A stretch of 64,000 bases of DNA. Source: Lacinutrix sp. C3R15. Lineage in GTDB: Bacteria > Bacteroidota > Bacteroidia > Flavobacteriales > Flavobacteriaceae. The notes below the pieces were generated by a model. The model did not search any database, was not told the origin of the DNA, and was given only the letters and a program-made list of their open reading frames with translations. The translations under genes and the position numbers were made by a program. Shown piece by piece: positions 53,463 through 62,366 of this stretch (within the stretch, counting starts at the first letter, position 1; each line of letters starts with the position of its first letter). The stretch covers positions 86,218 to 150,217 of the forward strand of contig NZ_JAHKPZ010000031.1 in the NCBI RefSeq assembly GCF_018860825.1, in the 5' to 3' direction.

Positions 53463-54332
53463 TTATTCTACTAATTTATCTAAGGTGTATTGTATTAAAT
53501 TATTTACAGCAGCTTTAGGGTCTTTACTAAAATTTCCTGTTGCTCTGTTGGCTATAATGGCATTCATGGAGAGTGCGTGGTGTCCTAATAATTTAGATAA
53601 ACCATATATAGCAGAAGTTTCCATTTCAAGATTTGTAATTCTAAAGTCTTTAAAGTAAAAAGAATCCATTTTACTATTTAACGTAGCATCTTCTAATGCT
53701 AAACGTAAAACACGTCCTTGTGGGCCGTAAAAACCTCCTGCAGTGGCAGTCATTCCTTTATGTATCTTATCACTATCTAGTAAGGTTTCTAATTTTTCAC
53801 TATTACTAATAACTATAGGTCTTGCTTTATTTTTGCTCCAATTTGTAAAGGCAATAAAGGCATCTTCAATTTCTGGGTTAGAAACACTATTTATTTGGTA
53901 AAAATGTAGCATACCATTTAAATCTAAACCATGTGTACTCATAACAAAAGAGTCTACAGGAATATCTTTATGTAGCGAACCAGAAGTACCAACACGTACT
54001 ATATTTAAACTGGTTAGGGTTTCTTTTTGCTTTCTTGTTTGTAAATCTATATTTACTAAGGCATCTAATTCATTAATTACTATATCAATATTATCAGGTC
54101 CTATTCCTGTAGAAAGTACCGTAAGTCTTTTTCCTTTGTATAAACCAGTTTGTGTTTTAAACTCTCTTTTTTGAGTTGAAAATTCAATACTATCAAAGTA
54201 TTTAGTAATTTTTTCTACACGATCTTGATCACCAACAAAAATAATATCTTTTGCAATATTTTCTGGTTTTAAGTTAAGGTGATATACGCTTCCGTCAGGA
54301 TTTAATATAAGTTCAGATTCTTTAATCGCCAT
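53463..54332 (-). CDS. Nucleoside phosphorylase (uridine/purine type)
   Basis: A 289-residue member of the PNP_UDP_1 family. It has DIIFVGDQDRVEKITKYFD near residue 28, LSTGIGPDNIDIVINELDAL (phosphate and nucleoside site) and NLEMETSAIYGLSKLLGHHAL (the acidic MET motif binding ribose). Phosphorolysis of a nucleoside to base and ribose-1-phosphate is expected; substrate uncertain. The start overlaps the stop of DUF1835 by 11 bases, so translation is coupled. Confidence 0.9.
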   Translation of the reverse strand: MAIKESELILNPDGSVYHLNLKPENIAKDIIFVGDQDRVEKITKYFDSIEFSTQKREFKTQTGLYKGKRLTVLSTGIGPDNIDIVINELDALVNIDLQTRKQKETLTSLNIVRVGTSGSLHKDIPVDSFVMSTHGLDLNGMLHFYQINSVSNPEIEDAFIAFTNWSKNKARPIVISNSEKLETLLDSDKIHKGMTATAGGFYGPQGRVLRLALEDATLNSKMDSFYFKDFRITNLEMETSAIYGLSKLLGHHALSMNAIIANRATGNFSKDPKAAVNNLIQYTLDKLVE

Positions 54333-55263
54333 GCAATATTGTTTTTATAAGTTTATTTTCTTGTTTGTTAAACTGAAAGTCTAAACGGTTTATGTTTCCA
54401 TAAATCATATCATCATTTACTTCTGAAGCATAGTTGTGGTGGTTTAACAATACTTCATGTCCTTTTCTGTTTAACGTAATACTATCTTTTTCTTCATTAT
54501 AAAATATAGCAAGATTATCTATAATGCGCATGAGCTGTATATCGCCAAAACCATAATAACCTTGGTAATTTAAAGCGTATCCTAGTAAGTGATGTTTTGA
54601 CTTAATATCATACGTATCTATTAAGGTTAAAATGTTTTGCTCTAATGCACTTAGGCCGTTTTTAGAATCTGGAAAGCGTTCTAAATGGGCTTTTAAGCAA
54701 CATCCTAAATATTCAAAAGATGATTTTTTAGTAATATATTTCTTTAATAAATTGTGGTCTTTACCACAATAAATTTGCCATATATTAACAGCAATTTCTA
54801 TATCTTTTTTTGTTAAAGGTATTCTATTTTTATAGTGCGTGTCTAGTTGTTCTGGTGTTAGCTCACTTAATCCTTTTAAGTTTTCTTCATGTGCTATTCT
54901 ACCACTACATACTAAAGATATTGGTAGTGTTATTTTCTTTTCGTTTAATAGGCTAATTACAGCCATCATGTTTAAATGACAAAACAAATCATATTCAAAC
55001 CATAAAATAATTTCGGAATAGGTATCTATAGCGTCAAGCTTTTGTAGTTCATTTTTGTATTCCTGCTCATTAATTTCAATATTATAAAATTCGTTTAAAA
55101 AGTCTTTTCTAACTTTTATAAACGCATCTGTATTAATAAGTCTGTTAGCAGGACCTTCGCATAGCATTTCATGCCAAGTTAAAAAATCTCCTTTATAGGT
55201 TAAATCGATTAAATAGTTTGTTAAATTACTACCATTGGTAATATGAAGTATTTTTTTGTCCAT
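54322..55263 (-). CDS. DUF1835 domain protein
   Basis: A 313-residue protein from the ATG at 55263. The N-terminal ILHITNGSNLTNYLIDLTYK and DFLTWHEMLCEGPANRLI are the DUF1835 pattern, with the WFEYDLFCHLNMMAVISLLN segment near residue 110. The C-terminal half (about 170-313) is helical and ends close to a winged-helix-like region. The function of the domain is unknown. It starts one codon after the SUI1 stop and overlaps the phosphorylase gene, so the three form one operon. Confidence 0.85.
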   Translation of the reverse strand: MDKKILHITNGSNLTNYLIDLTYKGDFLTWHEMLCEGPANRLINTDAFIKVRKDFLNEFYNIEINEQEYKNELQKLDAIDTYSEIILWFEYDLFCHLNMMAVISLLNEKKITLPISLVCSGRIAHEENLKGLSELTPEQLDTHYKNRIPLTKKDIEIAVNIWQIYCGKDHNLLKKYITKKSSFEYLGCCLKAHLERFPDSKNGLSALEQNILTLIDTYDIKSKHHLLGYALNYQGYYGFGDIQLMRIIDNLAIFYNEEKDSITLNRKGHEVLLNHHNYASEVNDDMIYGNINRLDFQFNKQENKLIKTILHGD

Positions 55264-55264
55264 A

Positions 55265-55594
55265 TTAACCACCAACTCGTTTTACATTAAATCCTTTTTC
55301 TTTAAGCATTTCCATGATTTTATCTCTATAATCTCCTTGAATGATAATTTTATCGTCTTTAAAACTTCCTCCAACACTTAATTTGGTTTTTAGTTCTTTT
55401 GCTAAAGCTTTAAAGTCTTCTGTAGCACCAGTATAACCATCTAAAATAGTAATGGGTTTCCCTTTACGTTTTTCGTATTTACAGAGAATAGGTTCCTCTT
55501 GTAACCAGATTCCTTTTTCAGTAGAGGTTTCCGCTTCTGTAGTTTCATTTACATGATCTGGAAACAAATTTTTAAGTTGGTCTTGTAAGTCCAT
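55265..55594 (-). CDS. SUI1/YciH-like translation factor
   Basis: A 109-residue protein of the eIF1/SUI1 family. The C-terminal domain has RKGKPITILDGYTGATEDFK, AKELKTKLSVGGSFKDDKII and IQGDYRDKIMEMLKEKGFNV, which match SUI1's KxVTxIxGL and GxGGxxK-type motif in degenerate form. It could bind the ribosome and influence start selection or recycling; the bacterial role is not settled. First gene of the operon with DUF1835 and the nucleoside phosphorylase. Confidence 0.9.
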   Translation of the reverse strand: MDLQDQLKNLFPDHVNETTEAETSTEKGIWLQEEPILCKYEKRKGKPITILDGYTGATEDFKALAKELKTKLSVGGSFKDDKIIIQGDYRDKIMEMLKEKGFNVKRVGG

Positions 55595-55651
55595 TTTTTT
55601 AGTTTACAATTTCCGTTTGTAATTACAATAAGCTGTAATTACAATCTATTA

Positions 55652-56602
55652 CTATTTTTTAATAAGCCCTAATTCTACAAGACGTTCGTGTAAAAATTCA
55701 CCAGCAGTAATATCTTCAAATTGTTTAGGGTTTTCTTCGTCAATACAACTTTCTAATACATCTAATTTCATATCACTTATAGGATGCATAAAAAACGGCA
55801 TAGAATAACGCGAAGTTCCCCAAAGTTCTCTTGGCGGATTAATTACTCTGTGTATAGTAGATTTTAACTTGTTGTTAGTATGGCGAGAAAGCATATCACC
55901 AACATTAATCATTAATTCATCTGGTTCTGCAATGGCATCAATCCATTCCCCATCATGTTTTTGTACTTGTAAACCTCTACCTTGAGCTCCCATTAAAAGG
56001 GTGATTAAATTAATATCACCATGCGCAGCTGCACGAACAGCGTTTTTAGGTTCATCAAGAATAGGAGGATAGTGTATTGGTCTTAAAATAGAATTTCCGT
56101 TATGTATATATTGGTCAAAATAGGTTTCTTCTAAGTTTAAGTATAAAGCTAAAGCACGTAAAACGTATTTAGCCGTTTTTTCTAACATTCTATAGGTTTG
56201 CTTACCAATTTTATTAAACTCTGGTAATTCATTTACAGTTACATTTGCAGGATATTCGGCTTCTAGTTTAGGATCGTTTTCTACAAATTGACCAAAGTGC
56301 CAAAACTCTTTTAAATCTCCTTCTTTTTTTCCTTTTGCACTTTCTTTACCAAAAGAAATATAACCACGTTGCCCACCAATTCCTGGTATTTCGTAATTGC
56401 GTTTTGTTTCTACAGGAAGGTCAAAGAAGTTCTTTACTTCGCCATATAAATTATCTACTAAAGTATCGTCTAAAAAATGTCCTTTAAGCGCAACAAACCC
56501 TATATCTTCATAGGCTTTACCAATTTCATCTACAAATTTTTGCTTTCTAACTGGGTCACCAGAAATAAAATCATTCAGGTTTACACTAGGTATTCTGTCC
56601 AT
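55652..56602 (-). CDS. 2-oxoglutarate/Fe(II)-dependent oxygenase (IPNS family)
   Basis: A 316-residue cytoplasmic protein of the isopenicillin N synthase-like family. The iron ligands are His and Asp in AAHGDINLITLLMGAQGRGL and the distal His in KSTIHRVINPPRELWG; the Arg-x-Ser in TSRYSMPFF binds 2-oxoglutarate. The N-terminal DIGFVALKGHFLDDTLVD region is the DIOX_N domain. Substrate unknown; gibberellin-type hydroxylation or amino acid modification are possibilities only. It diverges from the E1 dehydrogenase gene; each has its own -7 box. Confidence 0.9.
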   Translation of the reverse strand: MDRIPSVNLNDFISGDPVRKQKFVDEIGKAYEDIGFVALKGHFLDDTLVDNLYGEVKNFFDLPVETKRNYEIPGIGGQRGYISFGKESAKGKKEGDLKEFWHFGQFVENDPKLEAEYPANVTVNELPEFNKIGKQTYRMLEKTAKYVLRALALYLNLEETYFDQYIHNGNSILRPIHYPPILDEPKNAVRAAAHGDINLITLLMGAQGRGLQVQKHDGEWIDAIAEPDELMINVGDMLSRHTNNKLKSTIHRVINPPRELWGTSRYSMPFFMHPISDMKLDVLESCIDEENPKQFEDITAGEFLHERLVELGLIKK

Positions 56603-56628
56603 ATTCTTTATTTTAAAAGTCGAATTAC

Positions 56629-56636
56629 AAATGTAA
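56629..56636 (-). promoter_or_regulatory. -7 box TACATTTG for the 2-oxoglutarate oxygenase gene
   Basis: Minus-strand TACATTTG, an exact TAnnTTTG match, 26 bases before the ATG at 56602. Confidence 0.6.
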
Positions 56637-56689
56637 CGAAAATCTTGAGTAAAATTAAACTTAATGAAGTCATAACATGAAAAATTACT

Positions 56690-56697
56690 TACATTTG
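56690..56697 (+). promoter_or_regulatory. -7 box TACATTTG for the E1 dehydrogenase gene
   Basis: Plus-strand TACATTTG with the same octamer as the divergent promoter. It gives a start near 56704, which favours the ATG at 56738 over the TTG at 56717. Confidence 0.6.
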
Positions 56698-56737
56698 ATT
56701 TATAAATATAAAGGTATTGGAAACGATTTTTAAACTT

Positions 56738-58717
56738 ATGATTAACTACAATAAAGAAGGTTTAAACAATGAAACCTTAATCGATTTATACAAGAGTATG
56801 CTGAAACCTAGATTGATAGAGGAGAAGATGCTCATTTTATTAAGACAAGGAAAAATATCAAAATGGTTTTCTGGTATTGGTCAAGAAGCCATTTCTGTAG
56901 GTGTTACTAAAGCACTGCAAAGCAATGAATATATTTTACCTATGCACAGAAATCTTGGCGTTTTTACTTCTCGTGAAATTCCGTTATACAGACTTTTTAG
57001 TCAATGGCAAGGTAAAGCCAGCGGATTTACAAAAGGAAGAGATAGAAGTTTTCATTTTGGAACCCAAGAATATCATATTGTAGGTATGATATCACACCTT
57101 GGACCACAACTAGGTGTAGCAGATGGTATTGCATTAGCAAGTAAGTTAAAAAATAAAAACCAAGTTACTGCTGTTTTTTCTGGTGAAGGAGGAACTAGTG
57201 AAGGTGATTTTCATGAGGCTTTAAATGTTGCTTCTGTTTGGCAACTTCCTGTTTTGTTTTGTATAGAAAATAATGGTTACGGACTTTCAACACCTACCAA
57301 TGAGCAATATAACTGTAAAGACATTGCTGATAGAGCTTTAGGTTATGGTATGGAAAGCCACATTATTGATGGTAATAATATTTTAGAAGTGTATACTAAA
57401 GTGAATGCTTTAGCAGAAGATATTAGAAAAAATCCACATCCTGTTTTACTAGAATTTAAAACGTTTAGAATGCGTGGCCATGAAGAAGCTAGTGGTACAA
57501 AATACGTCCCTCAAGACTTATTAGATACTTGGGCTGCTAAAGATCCTTTAGAAAATTATCAAGAATTTTTAAAAAATGAAGGCATTATAGACGAAGCTTT
57601 TGAGGTTACTATAAAAAAAGAAATAGCTCATGAAATTAATACTCATTTAGAGCAAGCTAGTGCTGAAAAAGCAATAATCCCTTCTGAAAGTGAAGAATTA
57701 AGTGATGTACACCAAGAGTTTGCATATCAAGAGTTTACAAAAAACAATAAAACAGAAGAATTGCGTTTTATTGATGCTATTTCTCAAGGCTTAAAACAAA
57801 GTATGGAGCGTCATGATGATTTAGTAATCATGGGGCAAGATGTTGCAGAATATGGAGGTGTTTTTAAAATTACAGATGGTTTTGTAGAAGCCTTTGGAAA
57901 AGACAGAGTACGCAATACACCAATTTGTGAGTCTGCAATTGTAGAAGCAGGAATGGGACTTTCAATTGCAGGAATAAAATCTGTAGTTGAAATGCAATTT
58001 GCAGATTTTGTGACTTCTGGTTTTAACCCTGTGGTAAATTATTTGGCAAAAAGCCATTATAGATGGAACCAAAATGCTGATGTAGTTGTAAGAATGCCTT
58101 GTGGAGCAGGAGTAGCTGCAGGACCTTTTCATAGCCAGACTAACGAAGCTTGGTTTACTAAAACACCAGGTTTAAAAGTGGTTTATCCTGCATTTCCTTA
58201 TGATGCTAAAGGGCTTTTAGCAACAGCAATTAATGATCCTAACCCTGTATTATTCTTTGAGCACAAAGCATTATATAGAAGTATACGTCAAGAAGTGCCA
58301 ACAGATTATTTTACATTACCTCTTGGTAAAGCCTCTCTTTTAAGAACCGGAAATAACATTACAGTTATTGCATATGGTGCAGCAGTGCATTGGGCTTTAA
58401 ACACTTTAGATAAGCATACCAATATACAGGCAGATGTTATAGATTTACGTTCTTTACAGCCTTTAGATACCGATGCTATTTATGCTTCTGTTAAAAAAAC
58501 AGGAAAAGCAATTATCTTACAAGAAGATTCCCTTTTTGGAGGAATAGCAAGTGATATTTCAGCTTTAATTATGGAAAACTGTTTTGAGCAATTAGACGCT
58601 CCTGTAAAACGAGTAGCAAGTATGGAAACGCCAATTCCGTTTATTAATCAATTAGAAGATCAATATTTATCAAGAGATAAGTTTGAAAATGAATTATTAC
58701 AGTTGCTTCAATATTAA
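56738..58717 (+). CDS. Branched-chain 2-oxoacid dehydrogenase E1 (alpha and beta fused)
   Basis: A 659-residue one-chain E1 component. Residues 1-310 are the alpha half with the thiamine diphosphate motif FSGEGGTSEGDFHEALNVAS...ENNGYGLST. Residues 345-659 are the beta half (MGQDVAEYGGVFKITDGFVE, NTPICESAIVEAGMGLSIAG, VVRMPCGAGVAAGPFHSQTN). The family decarboxylates 2-oxoisovalerate-type or pyruvate-type acids and passes the acyl group to an E2 lipoyl protein. I prefer the branched-chain type by overall pattern, without proof. The E2 and E3 genes are not adjacent. A terminator follows. Confidence 0.92.
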   Translation: MINYNKEGLNNETLIDLYKSMLKPRLIEEKMLILLRQGKISKWFSGIGQEAISVGVTKALQSNEYILPMHRNLGVFTSREIPLYRLFSQWQGKASGFTKGRDRSFHFGTQEYHIVGMISHLGPQLGVADGIALASKLKNKNQVTAVFSGEGGTSEGDFHEALNVASVWQLPVLFCIENNGYGLSTPTNEQYNCKDIADRALGYGMESHIIDGNNILEVYTKVNALAEDIRKNPHPVLLEFKTFRMRGHEEASGTKYVPQDLLDTWAAKDPLENYQEFLKNEGIIDEAFEVTIKKEIAHEINTHLEQASAEKAIIPSESEELSDVHQEFAYQEFTKNNKTEELRFIDAISQGLKQSMERHDDLVIMGQDVAEYGGVFKITDGFVEAFGKDRVRNTPICESAIVEAGMGLSIAGIKSVVEMQFADFVTSGFNPVVNYLAKSHYRWNQNADVVVRMPCGAGVAAGPFHSQTNEAWFTKTPGLKVVYPAFPYDAKGLLATAINDPNPVLFFEHKALYRSIRQEVPTDYFTLPLGKASLLRTGNNITVIAYGAAVHWALNTLDKHTNIQADVIDLRSLQPLDTDAIYASVKKTGKAIILQEDSLFGGIASDISALIMENCFEQLDAPVKRVASMETPIPFINQLEDQYLSRDKFENELLQLLQY

Positions 58718-58738
58718 CCAAAAAGGGGTTAACATATT

Positions 58739-58780
58739 AAAAAACAGGTAATTGCATTGTTGTAGTTATCTGTTTTTTTT
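58739..58780 (+). terminator. Intrinsic terminator after the E1 gene
   Basis: AAAAACAGGTAA and TTATCTGTTTTT pair with one G-T wobble around a 14-base loop, followed by a T-run. Confidence 0.8.
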
Positions 58781-58813
58781 GTTACTTTAGGTATTAATTA
58801 ATTCAACAACCAC

Positions 58814-60976
58814 ATGAAAAAATCTATCCACTATGTATTTGCTTTTTTGTTTTTTTTTGCTGTAGGCATCACAAACAACATGCTTTTAGCACAAAGTAAC
58901 ATTCAAGCTCCTATTGCTAAAAAAATACCTAAAGAAATTATTACACATGGCGATTCTAGAATAGATAACTATTTCTGGATGCGCTTAAGTGATAAACAAA
59001 AAAATGCAGAAACTCCAGATAAACAAACGCAAGATGTTTTAGACTATCTGCATCAAGAAAACGAATATACAGCTAAAACCATGGAGCATACCAATGCTTT
59101 ACAAGAAAAGCTTTATACAGAAATGGTTAGCCGAATTAAAAAAGACGATGCTTCTGTACCTGTGTTAGATAATGGCTATTCTTATTACACACGCTTTGAA
59201 GAAGATGGTGATTACGCATTGTACTGCCGAAAAAAAGTGGAAGAAAATGCAACAGAAGAAATTATTCTTAATGGTCCAGAAATGGCAAAAGGTTTTGCTT
59301 ATTATGGTATTGGTTCACGTGCTGTGAGTACTAATAATGAGCTAGTAGCATTTGGAATAGATACCATATCTAGACGTCAGTATACCATTTATTTTAAAGA
59401 TTTAAACACCGGAAAACTTCTAGATGATAAACTTAGTAATACTAGCGGAAACGCAACTTGGGCTAATGATAATAAAACTGTTTTTTATGCTACTAAAGAT
59501 CCCGAAACATTAAGACAAGATAAAATTTATAAGCATATTTTAGGAACCGATCAAGCAGAAGATATATTGGTTTATGAAGAAAAGGATGACACGTATAGAT
59601 GTGCTGTATGGAAGTCTAAATCTAAAGCCTACTTGTTTATTGGTAGTTTTCAAACACTTTCTACCGAAATGCAATACCTAGACGCCAATACACCAAATGG
59701 CAATTGGAAACTAGTGCAATCTAGAGAAAGTGATTTAGAATACCAGGTAGATCATTTTGAGGATCATTTTTACATTCGTACTAATTTAGATGCCAAAAAT
59801 TTCCGATTAGTAAAAACACCAATCACAAAAACTACAAAAGAAAATTGGGTAGATGTTATTCCGCATCGTAAAGATGTATATTTTCAAAGTTTTGATTTAT
59901 TCAAAAATCATTTAGTGGTAAAAGAACGCAAAGCAGGATTAATTAATATTAGAGTAAAAAAATGGAAAGGAGCAGAGTATTACATTCCTTTTAATGATCC
60001 TGCATACCTTGCATATACAACAGCAAATATAGATTTTGACACCAATAAATTACGCTATAAATATTCCTCTTTAACCACTCCTGATACCGATTATGAATAC
60101 AATATGGATACCAAAACTTCTAAAATATTAAAACAAGAAGAAGTTTTAGATCCTAATTTTTCGATTACTAATTATGTTTCCGAACGTCATTTTGCAACAG
60201 CTAAAGATGGTACTCAAATACCAATATCTATTGTATATAAAAAAGGATTCATTAAAAATGGAAATAACCCTCTATTGCTATATGCTTACGGTTCTTACGG
60301 AAACAGTATAGATCCAGGATTTAATGCTACACGCTTAAGTTTATTAGATCGAGGATTTGTGTACGCCATTGCGCATGTACGTGGTGGACAAGAAATGGGA
60401 CGTGATTGGTATGAAAACGGAAAGCTATTAAAAAAGAAAAATACTTTTACAGATTTTATAGATTGTGGTGAACATTTAATTAAAGAAGGATTTACAAGTA
60501 GCAACCATTTATATGCTCTTGGCGGAAGTGCAGGAGGATTACTTATGGGAGCAATAGTAAATATGAAACCCGAATTGTGGAATGGTGTTGTTGCTGCAGT
60601 TCCTTTTGTAGATATTGTATCTACTATGCTAGATGAAAGTATTCCTTTAACTACTTTTGAGTTTGATGAATGGGGAAATCCTAAAATAAAAGCCTATTAT
60701 GATTATATGAAGTCTTATTCGCCTTATGATAATGTAGAAACTAAAAACTACCCAAATATACTAATTACTACTGGCTATTGGGATAGCCAAGTGCAATATT
60801 GGGAACCTGCAAAATGGATAGCTAAATTAAGAGACTTAAAAACAGATGACAACCTCTTACTTTTAGATTGTAATATGGATAATGGTCATGGTGGAGCTTC
60901 TGGTAGGTTTGAACGCTATAAGCAAAGCGCTTTAATGTATAGTTTTTTCTTAAATTTAGAAGGTATTACAGAATAA
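58814..60976 (+). CDS. Oligopeptidase B-like S9 peptidase, exported
   Basis: A 720-residue serine peptidase cleaving after basic residues in short peptides. The beta-propeller domain spans residues 30-440 and the alpha/beta-hydrolase domain 450-720. Motifs: YALGGSAGGLLMGAIVNM (nucleophile Ser), TGYWDSQVQYWEPAKW (Asp) and NGHGGASGRFERYK (His). The N-terminus (MKKSIHYVFAFLFFFAVGIT ... LLAQ) is a signal peptide, unlike cytoplasmic oligopeptidase B of E. coli, so it is probably periplasmic and used in peptide nutrition. Confidence 0.92.
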   Translation: MKKSIHYVFAFLFFFAVGITNNMLLAQSNIQAPIAKKIPKEIITHGDSRIDNYFWMRLSDKQKNAETPDKQTQDVLDYLHQENEYTAKTMEHTNALQEKLYTEMVSRIKKDDASVPVLDNGYSYYTRFEEDGDYALYCRKKVEENATEEIILNGPEMAKGFAYYGIGSRAVSTNNELVAFGIDTISRRQYTIYFKDLNTGKLLDDKLSNTSGNATWANDNKTVFYATKDPETLRQDKIYKHILGTDQAEDILVYEEKDDTYRCAVWKSKSKAYLFIGSFQTLSTEMQYLDANTPNGNWKLVQSRESDLEYQVDHFEDHFYIRTNLDAKNFRLVKTPITKTTKENWVDVIPHRKDVYFQSFDLFKNHLVVKERKAGLINIRVKKWKGAEYYIPFNDPAYLAYTTANIDFDTNKLRYKYSSLTTPDTDYEYNMDTKTSKILKQEEVLDPNFSITNYVSERHFATAKDGTQIPISIVYKKGFIKNGNNPLLLYAYGSYGNSIDPGFNATRLSLLDRGFVYAIAHVRGGQEMGRDWYENGKLLKKKNTFTDFIDCGEHLIKEGFTSSNHLYALGGSAGGLLMGAIVNMKPELWNGVVAAVPFVDIVSTMLDESIPLTTFEFDEWGNPKIKAYYDYMKSYSPYDNVETKNYPNILITTGYWDSQVQYWEPAKWIAKLRDLKTDDNLLLLDCNMDNGHGGASGRFERYKQSALMYSFFLNLEGITE

Positions 60977-61005
60977 AGCCATTTATTTTATTCTAATTAA
61001 AATAC

Positions 61006-61047
61006 AAAAAAGCCAGTTAGCTGTTTTATGCTTCCTGGCTTTTTTTT
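61006..61047. terminator. Bidirectional intrinsic terminator
   Basis: AAAAAAGCCAG and CTGGCTTTTTT flank an 18-base loop, with T-run. It closes the oligopeptidase transcript and would also stop a minus-strand transcript from the small frames upstream (61073-61338). Confidence 0.85.
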
Positions 61048-61072
61048 AGGACTAATTTTTAATGAATAAATC

Positions 61073-61207
61073 TCAATGTGCAAACCTTTTAGTTCCTTTC
61101 CAAAGGGTAGTATTTGTATTACAAAAACGAATAACATGTCTATTTATAAGGTTTTGCTCTTCTACAATACCACTTACTTTTTTAGATAATTTTGCTAATG
61201 TTCTCAT
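61073..61207 (-). CDS. Possible 44-residue basic peptide (MRTL peptide 2)
   Basis: The minus-strand frame MRTLAKLSKKVSGIVEEQNL followed by a basic tail ending TLWKGTKRFAH. It begins 44 bases after the stop of the first MRTL frame. It is ATG-initiated, lysine/arginine-rich and ends just before the bidirectional terminator. No homologue is recognised. Confidence 0.4.
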   Translation of the reverse strand: MRTLAKLSKKVSGIVEEQNLINRHVIRFCNTNTTLWKGTKRFAH

Positions 61208-61251
61208 AATCTTTTGGTTTTTTTTGATGAATTTTGATTGCTACTTGTTAC

Positions 61252-61338
61252 TTATCTGTATCGTCTTTTACTATTCCAAGTGTGACTTTTTGTGTTAGTT
61301 AAAGTTCCTGATAATTGATTGTTGTTTAAAGTTCTCAT
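61252..61338 (-). CDS. Possible 28-residue basic peptide (MRTL peptide 1)
   Basis: Minus-strand frame MRTLNNNQLSGTLTNTKSHT followed by WNSKRRYR. Its start region (AAAAATC-ATGAGAACTTTA) resembles that of the next frame (AAAAGATT-ATGAGAACATTA), as if one arose by local duplication. A very basic peptide without a hydrophobic segment. The rest of the gap, 61339-61592, holds nothing I can identify. Confidence 0.4.
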   Translation of the reverse strand: MRTLNNNQLSGTLTNTKSHTWNSKRRYR

Positions 61339-61592
61339 GATTTTTGTTTTTTGATTGTTATACTAGATAGACGACACAAAAACAAAATTGTTACAGTACT
61401 ATGTTATACATATTAGCAAATTAACTATTTTTAACAGTTTTATCTCTTTTTAGGATGCAAAAAAAAAGAGTAGGAGTGTACGTTAATTAAAAGAATTGCG
61501 TTAAATAAATTAAAAAACTGTAATTAAAATTGGTTTTTAATACCATAGGTACGATTTTTGAATACAGAGAATATAATTTTTTCTAATACACT

Positions 61593-62282
61593 ATGCGATT
61601 ACTTTTATTTATTATTTTAAGCTTTTTCACCTACACTATACAAGCACAAGTAGATAGTGAGCAAAAATCTGTTGAAATTCCTGTAATAGAAAGTGAAGAA
61701 GGAGATATAGAACAAGAAGTAGAAGAAGAAGGGAAACCTATAAACAACCAAGGTTTTATTATTCCTAAAGACGATAATATAAATGGTTTAACAGTACCAA
61801 AACAATACCAACCTACAGATTTACCAAAAGAAGAATTTTCTATGTTTAACAAAGAGAAATTTGGTAATCCTGGAGAGTTATATGAAGATAGAATAAAAAA
61901 GCACGCTAGTTATACCGAAATAAGAAAAGAACAACAATACCGAGGAAACACCACAACGCAATTTTTTGGTGATCATAAAACCACTTCAGAAAATATAAAT
62001 ATTGTTTACAGAGATTATGGTGCTTTTGATGGTGATCACATTAGAGTATTTATAAATGGTGATGTTGTAAAAGCTACGGTTTTATTAACACCAGATTATA
62101 CAGGTTTTAAATTTAAGTTGGTAGAAGGTATTAACAAAATAGACTTTTATGCCTTAGATACAGGACAAGTTTCTCCTAACACTGCAGAGTTTCAAATTTT
62201 AGACGATGATGGTAGTGTAATATCAGGTAATCAATGGAATTTAGCAAAAGGAGTAAAGGCTTCTATCATCATTGTTAAATAG
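61593..62282 (+). CDS. Secreted acidic protein with C-terminal beta domain
   Basis: A 229-residue protein with a signal peptide (MRLLLFIILSFFTYTIQAQ). Residues 22-50 are glutamate-rich (EEGDIEQEVEEEGK). A proline-containing linker follows (TVPKQYQPTDLPK), and the last 90 residues look like a beta-sandwich (INIVYRDYGAFDGDHIRVFI, TGFKFKLVEGINKIDFYALD). It may be surface-bound or extracellular. I recall related proteins only in Flavobacteriia; no function known. Confidence 0.75.
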   Translation: MRLLLFIILSFFTYTIQAQVDSEQKSVEIPVIESEEGDIEQEVEEEGKPINNQGFIIPKDDNINGLTVPKQYQPTDLPKEEFSMFNKEKFGNPGELYEDRIKKHASYTEIRKEQQYRGNTTTQFFGDHKTTSENINIVYRDYGAFDGDHIRVFINGDVVKATVLLTPDYTGFKFKLVEGINKIDFYALDTGQVSPNTAEFQILDDDGSVISGNQWNLAKGVKASIIIVK

Positions 62283-62343
62283 GTTTTAACATAATTTTTA
62301 AAATTTTCTTTCCAAATTCCCTTTAAAAACTGCAAAAAGGTGT

Positions 62344-62351
62344 TATTTTTG
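62344..62351 (+). promoter_or_regulatory. -7 box TATTTTTG for the helicase gene
   Basis: Exact TAnnTTTG match ending 15 bases before the ATG at 62367, so the transcript leader is very short. Confidence 0.6.
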
Positions 62352-62366
62352 CACATCTAAAAAATT

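Noticed and set aside
61062..61298. 78-residue plus-strand frame
   Set aside because: Antisense to the MRTL frames, no promoter or recognisable domain, and its start lies just after a terminator.
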